From positions 1 through 33,031 of the forward strand of contig CATIYX010000335.1 in the NCBI GenBank assembly GCA_949739095.1: a DNA stretch of 33,031 nt. The letters run 5' to 3'. Both the position numbers and the translations under genes were made by a program. Numbering within the stretch: position 1 is the stretch's first letter; each line of letters opens with the position of its first letter. Shown here piece by piece: positions 18,439 to 26,675 of this stretch. The notes beneath the pieces were generated by a model that searched no databases, was not told where the DNA came from, and saw nothing but the letters and a program-made list of their open reading frames with translations. The DNA comes from an uncultured Clostridia bacterium (lineage in GTDB: Bacteria; Bacillota; Clostridia; RUG12999).

Positions 18439-19653
18439 TTGGAGGAAGTATTACAAACAGTCATGCAAAAAATAAAAAACAATATGGCTGAGATTGGAAC
18501 GGATTTGCGGGAGTTTCCGGGGACGCATGACGGAATGTATTTCAGAAATCGGGAACGTTGTATTGAGATTGAACATATTTTTAACTGGACGCAGAGTTTT
18601 TTTACAGGGATGGCGTACTGGAGCTATTTATATGATAAGGACAGCAGGACAATAGATTGGATGAAACAATTTTTGGATAGATATGAGGCAAAGGTGCTGA
18701 AAACTCCAATGGAAACCATGCATGATACCGGTTTTTTATACAGCCTGTATGCAGTTGCATTGTATCAGCTGACGGGAGAAGAACGTGTGAAAAAAATCGG
18801 GCTTTCGGCGGCGGATGCGCTGGCGAACCGCTTTGTATCAAAGGGCGGATATATCCGCGCATGGGGACGCATGGACGATACCATTCCGGCTTATGTATCT
18901 CCCGAACTTGCCAAAGACCACTTTTTCACGGAGAGCCGGGGGCTTGCGATTGTGGACTGCATGATGAATCTGCCGCTGTTGTTTTGGGCGGCGGAAGCAG
19001 GAGGAGACGCACGTTATGCGGAGATAGCAAAGGCACATGCGGATATGACGCTGCAATATTTTGTCAGAGAAGATGATTCGGTTTGCCACGCATACCGTTT
19101 TGACGAGGACGGAACGCCGCTGGGTGAGGAGAACTACTGCGGCTTTTCCAAGGGATCGCGCTGGGCGCGCGGCACGGCGTGGGCGATATATGGCTATGCC
19201 ATTTGCTACAGCTATACGAAAGAGAAACGCTATCTGGACGCCAGCGAACGGCTTGCCACGTTTTTTTGCAAACATTTGCAGGGTGACGGCGCTGTCCTGT
19301 GGGATTTTTCACTGCCGCCGGAAACGCCGGCGATTCCCAGCGGCAAGCATCAGGAGTGGATGACGTGGGATATCACGGATAAGAAAAATGAGAGCCATGT
19401 TGTGGATACGTCTGCCTCTGCTGTTGTACTGTGCGGCATACAGGAAATTCTGCGCCACAGGGAAAACGCGTTTTTGGAAAAAAGCGCAAAGCAGATTTTG
19501 ACGGGACTGACAGAAAACTACCTGTGTCTTGACAAGGACGTGAACGGTATTTTGAAATGCCAAAACGGCAACGAAACCATGACGCCCTACGGAGATTATT
19601 TTATAGTGGAAGCCATGATGAATGCCTTCGGGGACTATGGACGTATCTGGTAG
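18439..19653 (+). CDS. GH88-type unsaturated glucuronyl hydrolase
   Basis: The start is TTG 18439, 8 nt after AGGAGG (18425-18430), giving 404 aa. The frame stays open upstream to 18301, but that part lies inside the lyase gene and does not look like protein. Typical family segments are NWTQSFFTGMAYWSYLY (49-65), HDTGFLYSLY (95-104), IVDCMMNLPLLFWAAE (171-186), then RYFVRED-like and RWARGTAWAIYGYA (241-254). D96 and D173 match the two conserved acidic residues of Bacillus-type unsaturated glucuronyl hydrolases, so the enzyme should be active. It hydrates and removes the 4,5-unsaturated uronic acid that a lyase leaves at the end of an oligosaccharide. No signal peptide is present, so it works in the cytoplasm alongside the heparinase-like lyase upstream. 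It is the last gene of this transcription unit. Confidence 0.9.
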   Translation: MEEVLQTVMQKIKNNMAEIGTDLREFPGTHDGMYFRNRERCIEIEHIFNWTQSFFTGMAYWSYLYDKDSRTIDWMKQFLDRYEAKVLKTPMETMHDTGFLYSLYAVALYQLTGEERVKKIGLSAADALANRFVSKGGYIRAWGRMDDTIPAYVSPELAKDHFFTESRGLAIVDCMMNLPLLFWAAEAGGDARYAEIAKAHADMTLQYFVREDDSVCHAYRFDEDGTPLGEENYCGFSKGSRWARGTAWAIYGYAICYSYTKEKRYLDASERLATFFCKHLQGDGAVLWDFSLPPETPAIPSGKHQEWMTWDITDKKNESHVVDTSASAVVLCGIQEILRHRENAFLEKSAKQILTGLTENYLCLDKDVNGILKCQNGNETMTPYGDYFIVEAMMNAFGDYGRIW

Positions 19654-19699
19654 GAAGCGATAAAGTCTTGTTGGATGATAAGGGCGGCAATAAATCCGC

Positions 19700-19747
19700 A
19701 TAGAAATAGGCGTTTCAAGCAAAGGTGCCTGAAACGCCTATTTCTAT
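19700..19747. terminator. Long hairpin, probable bidirectional terminator
   Basis: A perfect 18-bp inverted repeat pairs 19700-19717 with 19730-19747. The pairing continues after one A-C mismatch by three more base pairs around an AAGG loop. Each outer arm ends in U-rich sequence (CTATTTCTAT), so transcripts from either side could terminate, although there is no long pure T run. It lies 47 nt after the GH88 stop and upstream of the next promoter. Confidence 0.6.
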
Positions 19748-19793
19748 CTATAAGGAATTTTATGCATTCACCGGTGATGCCGTCCATACCGTC

Positions 19794-19822
19794 TTGACAG
19801 AAAATCGCCCTTATGTTACACT
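19794..19822 (+). promoter_or_regulatory. Sigma-A promoter for the DUF4234/SHOCT gene
   Basis: TTGACA (19794-19799), a 17-bp spacer and TACACT (19817-19822), with TG one base before the -10 (extended -10). The match to the vegetative consensus is near perfect. It lies about 68 bp upstream of the ATG. The leader between contains a short inverted repeat (TCCTAT 19842-19847 with ATAGGA 19858-19863) of unknown meaning. Confidence 0.8.
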
Positions 19823-19890
19823 ATGAAGAGAAGTCTGTTTATCCTATGTTGGGATAGATAGGAAAAAGTACATAGTAAAGGGGAAGAAAC

Positions 19891-21021
19891 ATGGAAACGA
19901 AACAAAAAGGAGAACTTTTCTCTATTTTGGCGGGTGTAGCATTTGTGCTCATATCGTTGTGGCAGGTCGTTAGTCTTGTTCGGCATTTTTCTGTTGTTGG
20001 TTTGCTGTATCTTGCAGTAGACATTTTTACGGCAGTGGTTTTGCTTATCAGAAAACGCGATGTGCTGCTTTTGGTTGCGGCATCTGCCCTGACGCTGCTG
20101 AAACTGTATGCGCTGGCGCGTGTGGGTGGACGTTTCGGCTTGGTTTTTGTACGCTTTTTGGAACTGTTGCCCGTTTTGGCATTGCTTGCGCTTACCATTT
20201 TGATGACAACAAACGCAGCGGTGCAGTATCGGGAAAAGGTAAAAACAGTGTGGTTTGTTCCCATCATTCTGTCTGTGATATTCTTTTTTGCAAATCTCAT
20301 TGGTCACGGAAGCTTTTTCCTGACATTGTTTAGTGCAGCGGGCTATGCGCTGGCGGCAATTTGGATTGCTTGTCCGGAAGGATTCTCGAAAGAAGTTACC
20401 GCTGGTTCTATGTCGCAGGCGACAGTGACAGTGGAAAGTGTAAACGGTGAATTTGTCGGCGGGACGATTCCGGGAGTACAACAATCTGCTGTCGGCGGAG
20501 ACAGTGACGAAGGCTATATAGATATGGCAGCATGTATCCTGCTGTTACTGCTCACGTGCGGTATCTATTGGTATATCTGGATTTACCGTACCACCAAATA
20601 TTTAAACCGTACACCGGGCGAAGAATCACGCGATCCGGTAGCGCAATTACTACTATGCATGTTTATTCCGTTCTATCAGATTTATTGGACATATAAGAGT
20701 GCACAACGTGTAGATAAGCTGGCAAAAGTAAGCGGAACCACTTCCGATATTACAAATCTTTGTTTGATTCTGGCAATTCTTGTTCCGATTGTCGCGCCTA
20801 TGATTATGCAAGACAAAATCAATGGCATTGCAAAATCCCAAAATGGCGCAAAGCAGAGCGGTGCTACAGCAGGCAGCAACGTGGTGGTAGAACCATATGC
20901 ACCGGCGCAGGCGGAACTTGGCGTTGCAGCGGAACTGAAAACCTATAAAGAATTGCTGGACAGCGGCGCGATTACACAAGAAGAATTCGATAAAAAGAAA
21001 AAGCAATTGTTGGATGAATAA
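19891..21021 (+). CDS. DUF4234-type membrane protein with C-terminal SHOCT domain
   Basis: The product is 376 aa, and its ATG is preceded by AAAGGGGAAG. About six hydrophobic segments fill residues 9-161, followed by a polar stretch (165-210). A DUF4234-like module follows (211-311): a helix containing LTCGIYWYIWIY, then a GEESRDPV loop, a helix with FIPFYQIYWTY and a third helix. Residues 346-376 are a SHOCT motif (LKTYKELLDSGAITQEEFDKKKKQLL), a short helical domain found at the ends of many membrane and membrane-associated proteins. The function is unknown. It has its own promoter and terminator, so it is probably not part of the glycan locus despite lying inside it. Confidence 0.8.
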   Translation: METKQKGELFSILAGVAFVLISLWQVVSLVRHFSVVGLLYLAVDIFTAVVLLIRKRDVLLLVAASALTLLKLYALARVGGRFGLVFVRFLELLPVLALLALTILMTTNAAVQYREKVKTVWFVPIILSVIFFFANLIGHGSFFLTLFSAAGYALAAIWIACPEGFSKEVTAGSMSQATVTVESVNGEFVGGTIPGVQQSAVGGDSDEGYIDMAACILLLLLTCGIYWYIWIYRTTKYLNRTPGEESRDPVAQLLLCMFIPFYQIYWTYKSAQRVDKLAKVSGTTSDITNLCLILAILVPIVAPMIMQDKINGIAKSQNGAKQSGATAGSNVVVEPYAPAQAELGVAAELKTYKELLDSGAITQEEFDKKKKQLLDE

Positions 21022-21030
21022 ATACCATGT

Positions 21031-21062
21031 CAGGGGCGGGAAAATTTCCGTCCCTGTTTTTT
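21031..21062 (+). terminator. Intrinsic terminator after the DUF4234/SHOCT gene
   Basis: The stem CAGGGGCGG (21031-21039) pairs with CCGTCCCTG (21048-21056) with one G-U pair, and is followed at once by six T residues (21057-21062). This is a textbook factor-independent terminator, 10 nt past the stop. Confidence 0.9.
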
Positions 21063-21079
21063 AAGATAACCCGCCAAAC

Positions 21080-21105
21080 CCAACACACGTCGCGGCGTGT
21101 GTTGG
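21080..21105. other. Perfect 10-bp hairpin without a T tract
   Basis: CCAACACACG (21080-21089) pairs perfectly with CGTGTGTTGG (21096-21105) around TCGCGG. It lies between a terminator and the YgjV-family gene, 63 nt upstream of its ATG. There is no T run on either strand, so it is not a standard terminator. It could be a leader RNA structure or a palindromic protein-binding site. No clear promoter was seen between it and the gene. Confidence 0.5.
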
Positions 21106-21168
21106 AGAAAATCGTGTTTCTTCAAAATGACAGTGCGTAAAATCAAATATAAACAGGAGCGAAAATAT

Positions 21169-21687
21169 ATGGAAATTGTCATACAACTCATTGGGATAGC
21201 GGCAATGCTGGGGTCAGTGCTGTCTTTTCAGTGTAATAAACATAAATCCATCATGATTATGCAAATCATTGCCACGGCGCTGTTTGGTATTCAGTACTAC
21301 TTTTTGGGGGCATTTACCGGTATGGCGCTTGATGCGGTCGGCATTGTTAGAGATGTTGTGTTTTACCATAAGGATAAAAAATGGGCGCAGTCAGTTTGGT
21401 GGACGGTACTATTCGCGGTAGCTATGGCAGTGGTCGGCATTATCACATATCAAAATTATATATCGTTGCTTATGATTGTGGCAATGGTGCTGAACACGGT
21501 TTCCTTTTCGTTCACAAAACCAAAGCTTGTGCGGAGCACGATTTTAATTTCTTCACCGTTTTTGTTGGTGTATAACATTTTAACAGGTTCCTGGGGCGGT
21601 GTCATCAACGAAGCCTTTAGTGAAGTGTCCTCGCTTGTGGGGCTGCTGCGGTATGATGTTAAAAAAAACAAAAAAGAATCAGAATAA
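21169..21687 (+). CDS. YgjV-family inner membrane protein
   Basis: The start is ATG 21169, 9 nt after CAGGAG (21154-21159). In-frame codons extend up to 21097 but encode a non-hydrophobic tail with no ribosome binding site. The product is 172 aa with roughly five to six transmembrane helices, starting MEIVIQLIGIAAMLGSVLSFQC. The features are typical of the YgjV family (Imp-YgjV): a first helix ending in SFQC.KHK, a short ALFGIQYYFLGAFTGMALD loop, and NILTGSWGGVINEAFSEVSSLVGLLRYD near the end. The biochemical role of this family is not established. The next membrane-protein gene follows after 27 nt with its own ribosome binding site, so the two are likely co-transcribed. Confidence 0.8.
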   Translation: MEIVIQLIGIAAMLGSVLSFQCNKHKSIMIMQIIATALFGIQYYFLGAFTGMALDAVGIVRDVVFYHKDKKWAQSVWWTVLFAVAMAVVGIITYQNYISLLMIVAMVLNTVSFSFTKPKLVRSTILISSPFLLVYNILTGSWGGVINEAFSEVSSLVGLLRYDVKKNKKESE

Positions 21688-21714
21688 AAAGAAATGTGGA
21701 AGAGGTGAATATAC

Positions 21715-22395
21715 ATGCGTAAAACGGAGCGGTTGCAGCGGTATATGATTTTTATGGTGGGACTGTTTATTGCGTCTTTTGGCGTGGCGATGATTACAAA
21801 GGCGGATTTGGGAACCTCGCCCATTTCATCCATTCCCTATGTGCTCAGTCTGCACTATCCCATGACACTGGGACAGTTTACCATTCTGTTTAGCATATTT
21901 TTGATTCTGCTGCAGCTTATCATTTTGAAAAAAATTTTCAAATGGGAGCATGTTTTGCAGATACCGGTATCCATCCTGTTTGGTTATTTTATTGACTGGA
22001 GTATGCTGTTGTTGTGGTTTGTTCATCCAGCGGCATACATAGCAAAGGTGATTTATTTGCTGCTCGGTTGTGTGGTGCTTGGGATAGGCGTATATCTGGA
22101 GGTGCTGGCGGATGTGGTTATGCTGCCGGGCGAATCCTTTGTAAACGCGGTTGTGTTCACATGGAAAACGGAATTCGGCGTTACAAAAGTGGCGTTTGAC
22201 GTATCCATGACAGTGGTTGCCGCGGCACTATCCTTCCTGCTGATGGGACGGCTTGCGGGCGTGCGGGAAGGGACGGTGGTTGCCGCGGTCTTGGTTGGCT
22301 TTATTGTGCGTTTTTGCAGAAAACAGCTATCCTTTCTGCCGGCGAAATTATTTGCTTCGGCAAAGGCGGACGGTGCGGAAACAAAGATGTCCTAA
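21715..22395 (+). CDS. YczE/YitT-like integral membrane protein
   Basis: The product is 226 aa. ATG 21715 follows AGAGGTGA (21701-21708). About five hydrophobic helices are present. The N-terminal pattern FIASFGVAMITKADLGTSPISSIPYVLS, and MLPGESFVNAV further on, are characteristic of the YczE/YyaS (DUF6198) membrane family related to YitT. The transported substrate, if any, is unknown. It shares a transcript with the YgjV-family gene upstream. A strong bidirectional terminator follows, separating it from the convergent AraC regulator gene. Confidence 0.8.
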   Translation: MRKTERLQRYMIFMVGLFIASFGVAMITKADLGTSPISSIPYVLSLHYPMTLGQFTILFSIFLILLQLIILKKIFKWEHVLQIPVSILFGYFIDWSMLLLWFVHPAAYIAKVIYLLLGCVVLGIGVYLEVLADVVMLPGESFVNAVVFTWKTEFGVTKVAFDVSMTVVAAALSFLLMGRLAGVREGTVVAAVLVGFIVRFCRKQLSFLPAKLFASAKADGAETKMS

Positions 22396-22428
22396 AAATC
22401 TACCCATTTCGGGGCAAAGAAATAACAT

Positions 22429-22465
22429 AAAAGGCGGAGAACATATGATATGTTCTCCGCCTTTT
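22429..22465. terminator. Bidirectional terminator between convergent genes
   Basis: A perfect 17-bp stem pairs 22429-22445 with 22449-22465 around a three-base TGA loop. Its core is GGCGGAGAAC, and it has AAAA on the left and TTTT on the right. Each strand therefore ends in a GC-rich stem followed by T residues. It serves both the YczE-type gene on the plus strand and the AraC gene on the minus strand. Confidence 0.88.
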
Positions 22466-22510
22466 GTGAAATAGAATTCTTTTGAAGGTTCATGAAAAAC
22501 TAAAATAGCA

Positions 22511-24799
22511 TCAAATTTTTTTCGATTCCCGATATTGGTTGGGCGTCTGTCCTGTTTCTTTTTTAAAGTTCCGAATGAATACGGTGCTGTTGGAATATCC
22601 CAATTGTTCGCTGATTTCACTCAGCGTATGATTGGTGGTTTCCAGCAGCGTTTTTGCTTTTTCTGTTTTAATGTTCCGAATATAATCCGTGAAATTCACG
22701 CCCAGCTTTTCCTTAAAGAATGCCGAAAGGTAAGTGTGATTGGTGTGAAAGGCATAGGCTAAGCTGTTGAGATTGAAGTTTACATCAAAGCAGTATTTAT
22801 CAATATATGCCAGCAGTTGATTTTTGAAATCGTTGGATTTGGCGCTGGTATTCTTACGGGATTCATCACAAAGACGAAGAAAAAGCTGTTTCAAAATATC
22901 AAAGAGCTGTTTACCGGAAAGATTTGCTGCCGCGTTATAGGATTCATAGCTTTCCTTTACCAGAGATTCGTCCTCTATGGCGAGTTCATACATGATTTTT
23001 AGCGCAGTGCTGAGCAAATCAAAATACAAACACTTGATTTCCAGAAGAGACAGACTACTTTCGTCAAAGTTTTTTTGAAAGAGCGTGTCCAGAAGAGAAC
23101 TGACGAGTTGCGTATTGGAATTGGTAACCGCATTGATAAGCTGGAGTTCCAGTTCTGTAGGATAGTAGAAAATATTTTTGCCTGCCGCCATACTTCGATA
23201 GTCAATCATACCGCTGATACCTTTGAGATTCTGATATTCCAGAGCGGACAGACAGTGTTGATAAGAGAGAAATGCGTTTCCTAGTCCGTCTTGAATGTCG
23301 CCTACTGCGATTTGTATAGGAAGATCGAACTGTTCTTTCATGATGGTGTCCAGCAGCTCCAATGCACTGGAAATGTGTTCCAAATGGGCGCTGCGGCTGT
23401 CCGGAAGATTCACGAGGATACCGATTTTGTTGAAGGTGACATCTACACTGTTGGCAGGATAGTTTTGCTGGATTAATTCGTCTGCAATGTTTTGTACGGC
23501 ATATTTACAGAGTGTGAGTTCCTGTGTATCCTGTGGGTCAATCGCTTGCAATGAAACCACAATCGCCAGAAAACAAGGACCGGGATATACAATATCCAGC
23601 GATGCCAATGCGTCCGTGGTGTTCTGCTCTAAACGGTAGCCTTTCAAAATGTTGTTGAGGAGATTGGATTTCAAAATCGGCGTTTCTTGGTCAATAATCT
23701 GACGGATACTTTGATTTTCTTCCAGCAGACTTTGCGTAGCCTTTTCCACCATACTGAATCCGTTGCGGAACCCGCCCGGAGAGCCTTTCGAGGATTTCAC
23801 TGTATCAATGATTTTTTGAATGGGGGAATAGAGACGGCGGGAAAGGATATAGGCAATCAATATGCCGATTAAAAACGCCAGAAACAGCCATGTTAAAGAA
23901 GAGGCGCGAAATAGCCGGAAAGGCGCTGTGAATTCTCCGGAATCCGGAATCAAAACATATTCATAGCCGGTGACGGTACTCGGCATATGAAACAGATAAG
24001 TGGAGAGGGAGGGGCGGACAAATGTGGCCCTTTCCACAAGATAGCTATACCGAAAAAAGTTTTTGTCATTCGGCAAAATGCGGAACATGGACTGATTCTT
24101 GTTGTTGACCGCATAGAACTGCATGTTGTTTTTTTCATAGAGGTCCTGCACCTCTTGCAGCAGAACATCTTGATCAAGCAGAATCATCAGCGTGGCGTCA
24201 ATGGTATCCAGCGAACCGATGGGTAGGGATTGCAGATAGGTAATAACAGAGCGGTCTTGTCCGTTCACTGTGATGGTTTCTGTGAATCGGAACATATCAA
24301 AATTCTGCTCATTTAACATGCTGCGAAAACCATTGATGTCGGTATTCTGATAGTGATATTGTTCGTAGAGTTCTTCCACATCCAGCATAGATGAAGTGGT
24401 GAGTGCCTTTTTTTCATCATGGAGATAGAGGCAGATATCAAAAATAATGGTGTTGGAATTTTTGTAGTTGTTTAGCGCGCTAATAACCTCAGATTTGTGG
24501 TAGACCTCCATGCCGGAGTCCTTGCCATCATAGCTGAGAAGACGGGCGATATCCTTATCCACACAGATATTTTTACTAACGTTTTTGATGTTCAAAAGCC
24601 GCTCATCCAGCACGCCCTGCATCTGTTCCAGCAGCAAGATGTATTGCTCCTGCAGTTGATTTTGAATCAAAGAAGCGTTCAGTTTATAATTCACCAGCCC
24701 CGAAACCAGAGGAATAATGAGAATGGTCACATAAGTCATCAAAATCAGGGAAAAGGTTTTATGGTCATAAATCAGTTTAGATAATCGCCGGAAATTCAT
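22511..24799 (-). CDS. Membrane-spanning AraC-family transcriptional regulator
   Basis: ATG 24799 is preferred. AGGGGTGA (complement of 24805-24812) sits 5 nt upstream, and an in-frame GTG at 24808 falls inside that site. The product is 762 aa. A short basic N-terminus leads into TM1 (about 16-38). An extracellular sensor region of about 260 residues follows and looks like a double-Cache-type fold. TM2 is at about 301-320, then a HAMP-like SRRLYSPI segment and a cytoplasmic linker. The C-terminal ~85 residues hold two helix-turn-helix motifs (LAYAFHTNHTYLSAFFKEKLG and LSEISEQLGYSNSTVFIRNFKKETGQTPNQYR). This is the one-component, transmembrane AraC type that commonly controls LplB/YtcP/LipO importers in Firmicutes. 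It is encoded 25 nt after a binding-protein gene and probably activates the divergent transporter operon. Confidence 0.9.
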   Translation of the reverse strand: MNFRRLSKLIYDHKTFSLILMTYVTILIIPLVSGLVNYKLNASLIQNQLQEQYILLLEQMQGVLDERLLNIKNVSKNICVDKDIARLLSYDGKDSGMEVYHKSEVISALNNYKNSNTIIFDICLYLHDEKKALTTSSMLDVEELYEQYHYQNTDINGFRSMLNEQNFDMFRFTETITVNGQDRSVITYLQSLPIGSLDTIDATLMILLDQDVLLQEVQDLYEKNNMQFYAVNNKNQSMFRILPNDKNFFRYSYLVERATFVRPSLSTYLFHMPSTVTGYEYVLIPDSGEFTAPFRLFRASSLTWLFLAFLIGILIAYILSRRLYSPIQKIIDTVKSSKGSPGGFRNGFSMVEKATQSLLEENQSIRQIIDQETPILKSNLLNNILKGYRLEQNTTDALASLDIVYPGPCFLAIVVSLQAIDPQDTQELTLCKYAVQNIADELIQQNYPANSVDVTFNKIGILVNLPDSRSAHLEHISSALELLDTIMKEQFDLPIQIAVGDIQDGLGNAFLSYQHCLSALEYQNLKGISGMIDYRSMAAGKNIFYYPTELELQLINAVTNSNTQLVSSLLDTLFQKNFDESSLSLLEIKCLYFDLLSTALKIMYELAIEDESLVKESYESYNAAANLSGKQLFDILKQLFLRLCDESRKNTSAKSNDFKNQLLAYIDKYCFDVNFNLNSLAYAFHTNHTYLSAFFKEKLGVNFTDYIRNIKTEKAKTLLETTNHTLSEISEQLGYSNSTVFIRNFKKETGQTPNQYRESKKI

Positions 24800-24824
24800 T
24801 ACAATCACCCCTATCTTTTAGAAA

Positions 24825-26378
24825 TTATGCCGCCGGCGCATATTTTTGTGCAATTTGGAGCGCCTCATAGATTCCCATTTTTTCAAGAGAATCCAGATAA
24901 TCCTGAAAATGGTCCAAAGGCTCTACGCCAATGATAAACTTTGCGGTCATTTCCTGACAATATGGACGCACAAGGGAAAGAATCCGGTTGTATCGGTTCA
25001 AATCCTCCGGAGAGAAATTACGGCGCGGTTGTTTGAAAAAGATATCGCCCTGCGCCCAGACCACCGCTGCGTTTTGCTGGCAGGGAAGGTTGTTCAGCAG
25101 ACGATAAGGCTCGGACAAAATGACCTTTGTTCCGCCGCGAATTGTGAGACAATAGGGCGTGATGGCAGTGATGGCATCCAGACCATCCGGATTTTGTAAA
25201 ATCAAGTCCGTGAAGTGTTTTTGACCGCTTTCATTGACATAAGTAACACCCTCAATTCCCCAGTTCAACAGGTCGGTTGCTTCGTTGCTATAGAGATAGT
25301 CCAAAAAAGCAATTGTTTTTTCCGGATATTTATTGGCCGTTGTTATAGCAACGCCCAGTTCATCCACTTTTTCATCGATGTTCAGAGGATTATAAATCAC
25401 TCCGTCCGCTTTTGGCCATGGCACACCGATATACTCCATGTTTTTACCCTGTTCGGTGAGATAACTGTAGTACAGTGGCATTTGGCTGCCCAGATAACCA
25501 ACGCAAGCGCCTACTACATCCTGACTGACTCTACGGTTTAAGGATTGACGGTCCATCAGCAGGAAATCCTGGTTCAAGAGCCCTTCCTGATACCACATAT
25601 GTGCAGTTTCCAGAAACTGCCGGTAGCCGGATTCCATGGGACCGAAAGCGGCATTGCCTTCGCTAGTGTAATATACAGTAGATGGACCCACACCAAAAGC
25701 GCTTGCCATTAATATGAAAGAGGAGCCGTTTTCTATAGAAAACGGAATCTCATCCTGCAATCCGTTTTGATTGGGATCCTGCCATTTAAATGCACGCAAA
25801 ACGGCGGTCCACTCATCCAATGTCTGAGGAGGCTGAAGCCCAAGGGTTTCCAACCATTCTGAGCGAATCATAGGGCCCAGGTAGGCATTAATCGTGGGGT
25901 CGGATTTGATGGAGGGAAAATAGGCAATTGTACCATCATAGAGAAGAATGTCCTCCAAAATATCGGGGGATTCCTGAAAAATCTGATTTAAGTTTGGCGC
26001 AAATTGGGCGATATAGTCATTGAGTTTTAGAATGATATTTTTGTCAATTGCACTTTTTGCCCCGCCGCTGATGCTGTTCCAGTTTCCCTCAATCAAGTCC
26101 GGATATTGACCGGAGGAGAGCAGAAGCAAAAATTGTTCGTCTGAAGTGTAGTGGACAAAATGAATGTCCACACCAGTGCTCTCTTGAATTTTTTGATAGG
26201 CTGCCACTTCGTCGTAGCTAGAGATGAGGTTGGTGTCATAATTCCTGCAAAACCATTCAAGTGTAATGGATGTGGTGGCGGAGGAACCGCCGGAATTTTG
26301 CTGCTGTGTACAGGATGCCAAAATTGCCGTTGTCAAAAGGAGCAGTATGGCGGATACAAGTTTTCGATGTTTTTCCAT
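24825..26378 (-). CDS. Extracellular sugar-binding lipoprotein (LipO-like), paired with the AraC regulator
   Basis: The product is 517 aa. The ATG lies 6 nt after GGAGGT (complement of 26385-26390). Signal peptidase II motif ILASC places the lipidated cysteine at residue 23. The mature protein has the extracellular solute-binding fold of the LipO/YtcQ group, including SSGQYPDLIEGNW, WLETLGLQPPQTLDEW, DPNQNGLQDEIPF, WYQEGLLNQDF and NWGIEGVTY. It is clearly homologous to the plus-strand binding protein of this locus (both have NWGIEGVTY then TDLIL.NP.G), though diverged. Because it is transcribed with the regulator and away from the permeases, it may feed the same importer or present ligand to the regulator's outer domain. 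The second idea is a hypothesis. Confidence 0.88.
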   Translation of the reverse strand: MEKHRKLVSAILLLLTTAILASCTQQQNSGGSSATTSITLEWFCRNYDTNLISSYDEVAAYQKIQESTGVDIHFVHYTSDEQFLLLLSSGQYPDLIEGNWNSISGGAKSAIDKNIILKLNDYIAQFAPNLNQIFQESPDILEDILLYDGTIAYFPSIKSDPTINAYLGPMIRSEWLETLGLQPPQTLDEWTAVLRAFKWQDPNQNGLQDEIPFSIENGSSFILMASAFGVGPSTVYYTSEGNAAFGPMESGYRQFLETAHMWYQEGLLNQDFLLMDRQSLNRRVSQDVVGACVGYLGSQMPLYYSYLTEQGKNMEYIGVPWPKADGVIYNPLNIDEKVDELGVAITTANKYPEKTIAFLDYLYSNEATDLLNWGIEGVTYVNESGQKHFTDLILQNPDGLDAITAITPYCLTIRGGTKVILSEPYRLLNNLPCQQNAAVVWAQGDIFFKQPRRNFSPEDLNRYNRILSLVRPYCQEMTAKFIIGVEPLDHFQDYLDSLEKMGIYEALQIAQKYAPAA

Positions 26379-26401
26379 TGGCGTACCTCCATTTTTTCTG
26401 A

Positions 26402-26424
26402 TTCCCCTTTACACACGAGGGGAA
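26402..26424 (-). promoter_or_regulatory. Small hairpin in the leader of the minus-strand binding-protein gene
   Basis: TTCCCCT (26402-26408) pairs with AGGGGAA (26418-26424) around TTACACACG. It lies between the predicted minus-strand -10 and the ribosome binding site, so it would be at the 5' end of the mRNA. It has no downstream T run. It may stabilise the transcript or have no function. Confidence 0.3.
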
Positions 26425-26434
26425 GTATGTCTTT

Positions 26435-26463
26435 ATTATAGCATAGCAATAGTGGAAAATCAA
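26435..26463 (-). promoter_or_regulatory. Promoter for the binding protein-AraC operon
   Basis: On the minus strand, TTGATT (26458-26463) is followed by a 17-bp spacer and a consensus TATAAT (26435-26440), with TG one base before the -10. It lies about 57 bp upstream of the binding-protein ATG. A good -10 with a partial -35 fits a promoter that may be moderately active without help. Confidence 0.75.
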
Positions 26464-26491
26464 ATGACTATCTATGGTATATTTTTGTAGT

Positions 26492-26505
26492 TGCAAACGG
26501 TAAAA
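26492..26505. promoter_or_regulatory. Possible catabolite-control (cre-like) site
   Basis: TGCAAACGGTAAAA resembles the CcpA operator consensus TGWAANCGNTNWCA with two mismatches (positions 3 and 13). It lies in the 297-bp divergent control region, 29 bp upstream of the minus-strand -35. A chance match is quite possible. No clear direct repeats for the AraC protein could be picked out in the same region. Confidence 0.2.
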
Positions 26506-26584
26506 GATAGGTGTCATAAGGGATGCGTGGATTTCATAAAAAACGGCGATAAAAAAGTGATGATGCAAAATAAAGGATTGATTC

Positions 26585-26613
26585 TTGAGGGTCATACTGG
26601 TTCTTGATAAAAT
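26585..26613 (+). promoter_or_regulatory. Candidate promoter for the ABC transporter operon
   Basis: TTGAGG (26585-26590), a 17-bp spacer and TAAAAT (26608-26613) lie 62 bp upstream of the first permease start. Both boxes deviate from consensus, which would suit a promoter needing activation by the AraC protein. Confidence 0.45.
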
Positions 26614-26675
26614 AGGCACAGAGATAAACGAAAGCGGCGAAAAAAGAAAAACCAAAAAGGAGATGGAGAAATAGA

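Noticed and set aside
24800..24808. GTG 24808 as start of the AraC regulator
   Set aside because: It lies within the AGGGGTGA ribosome binding site, which is ideally placed for ATG 24799.
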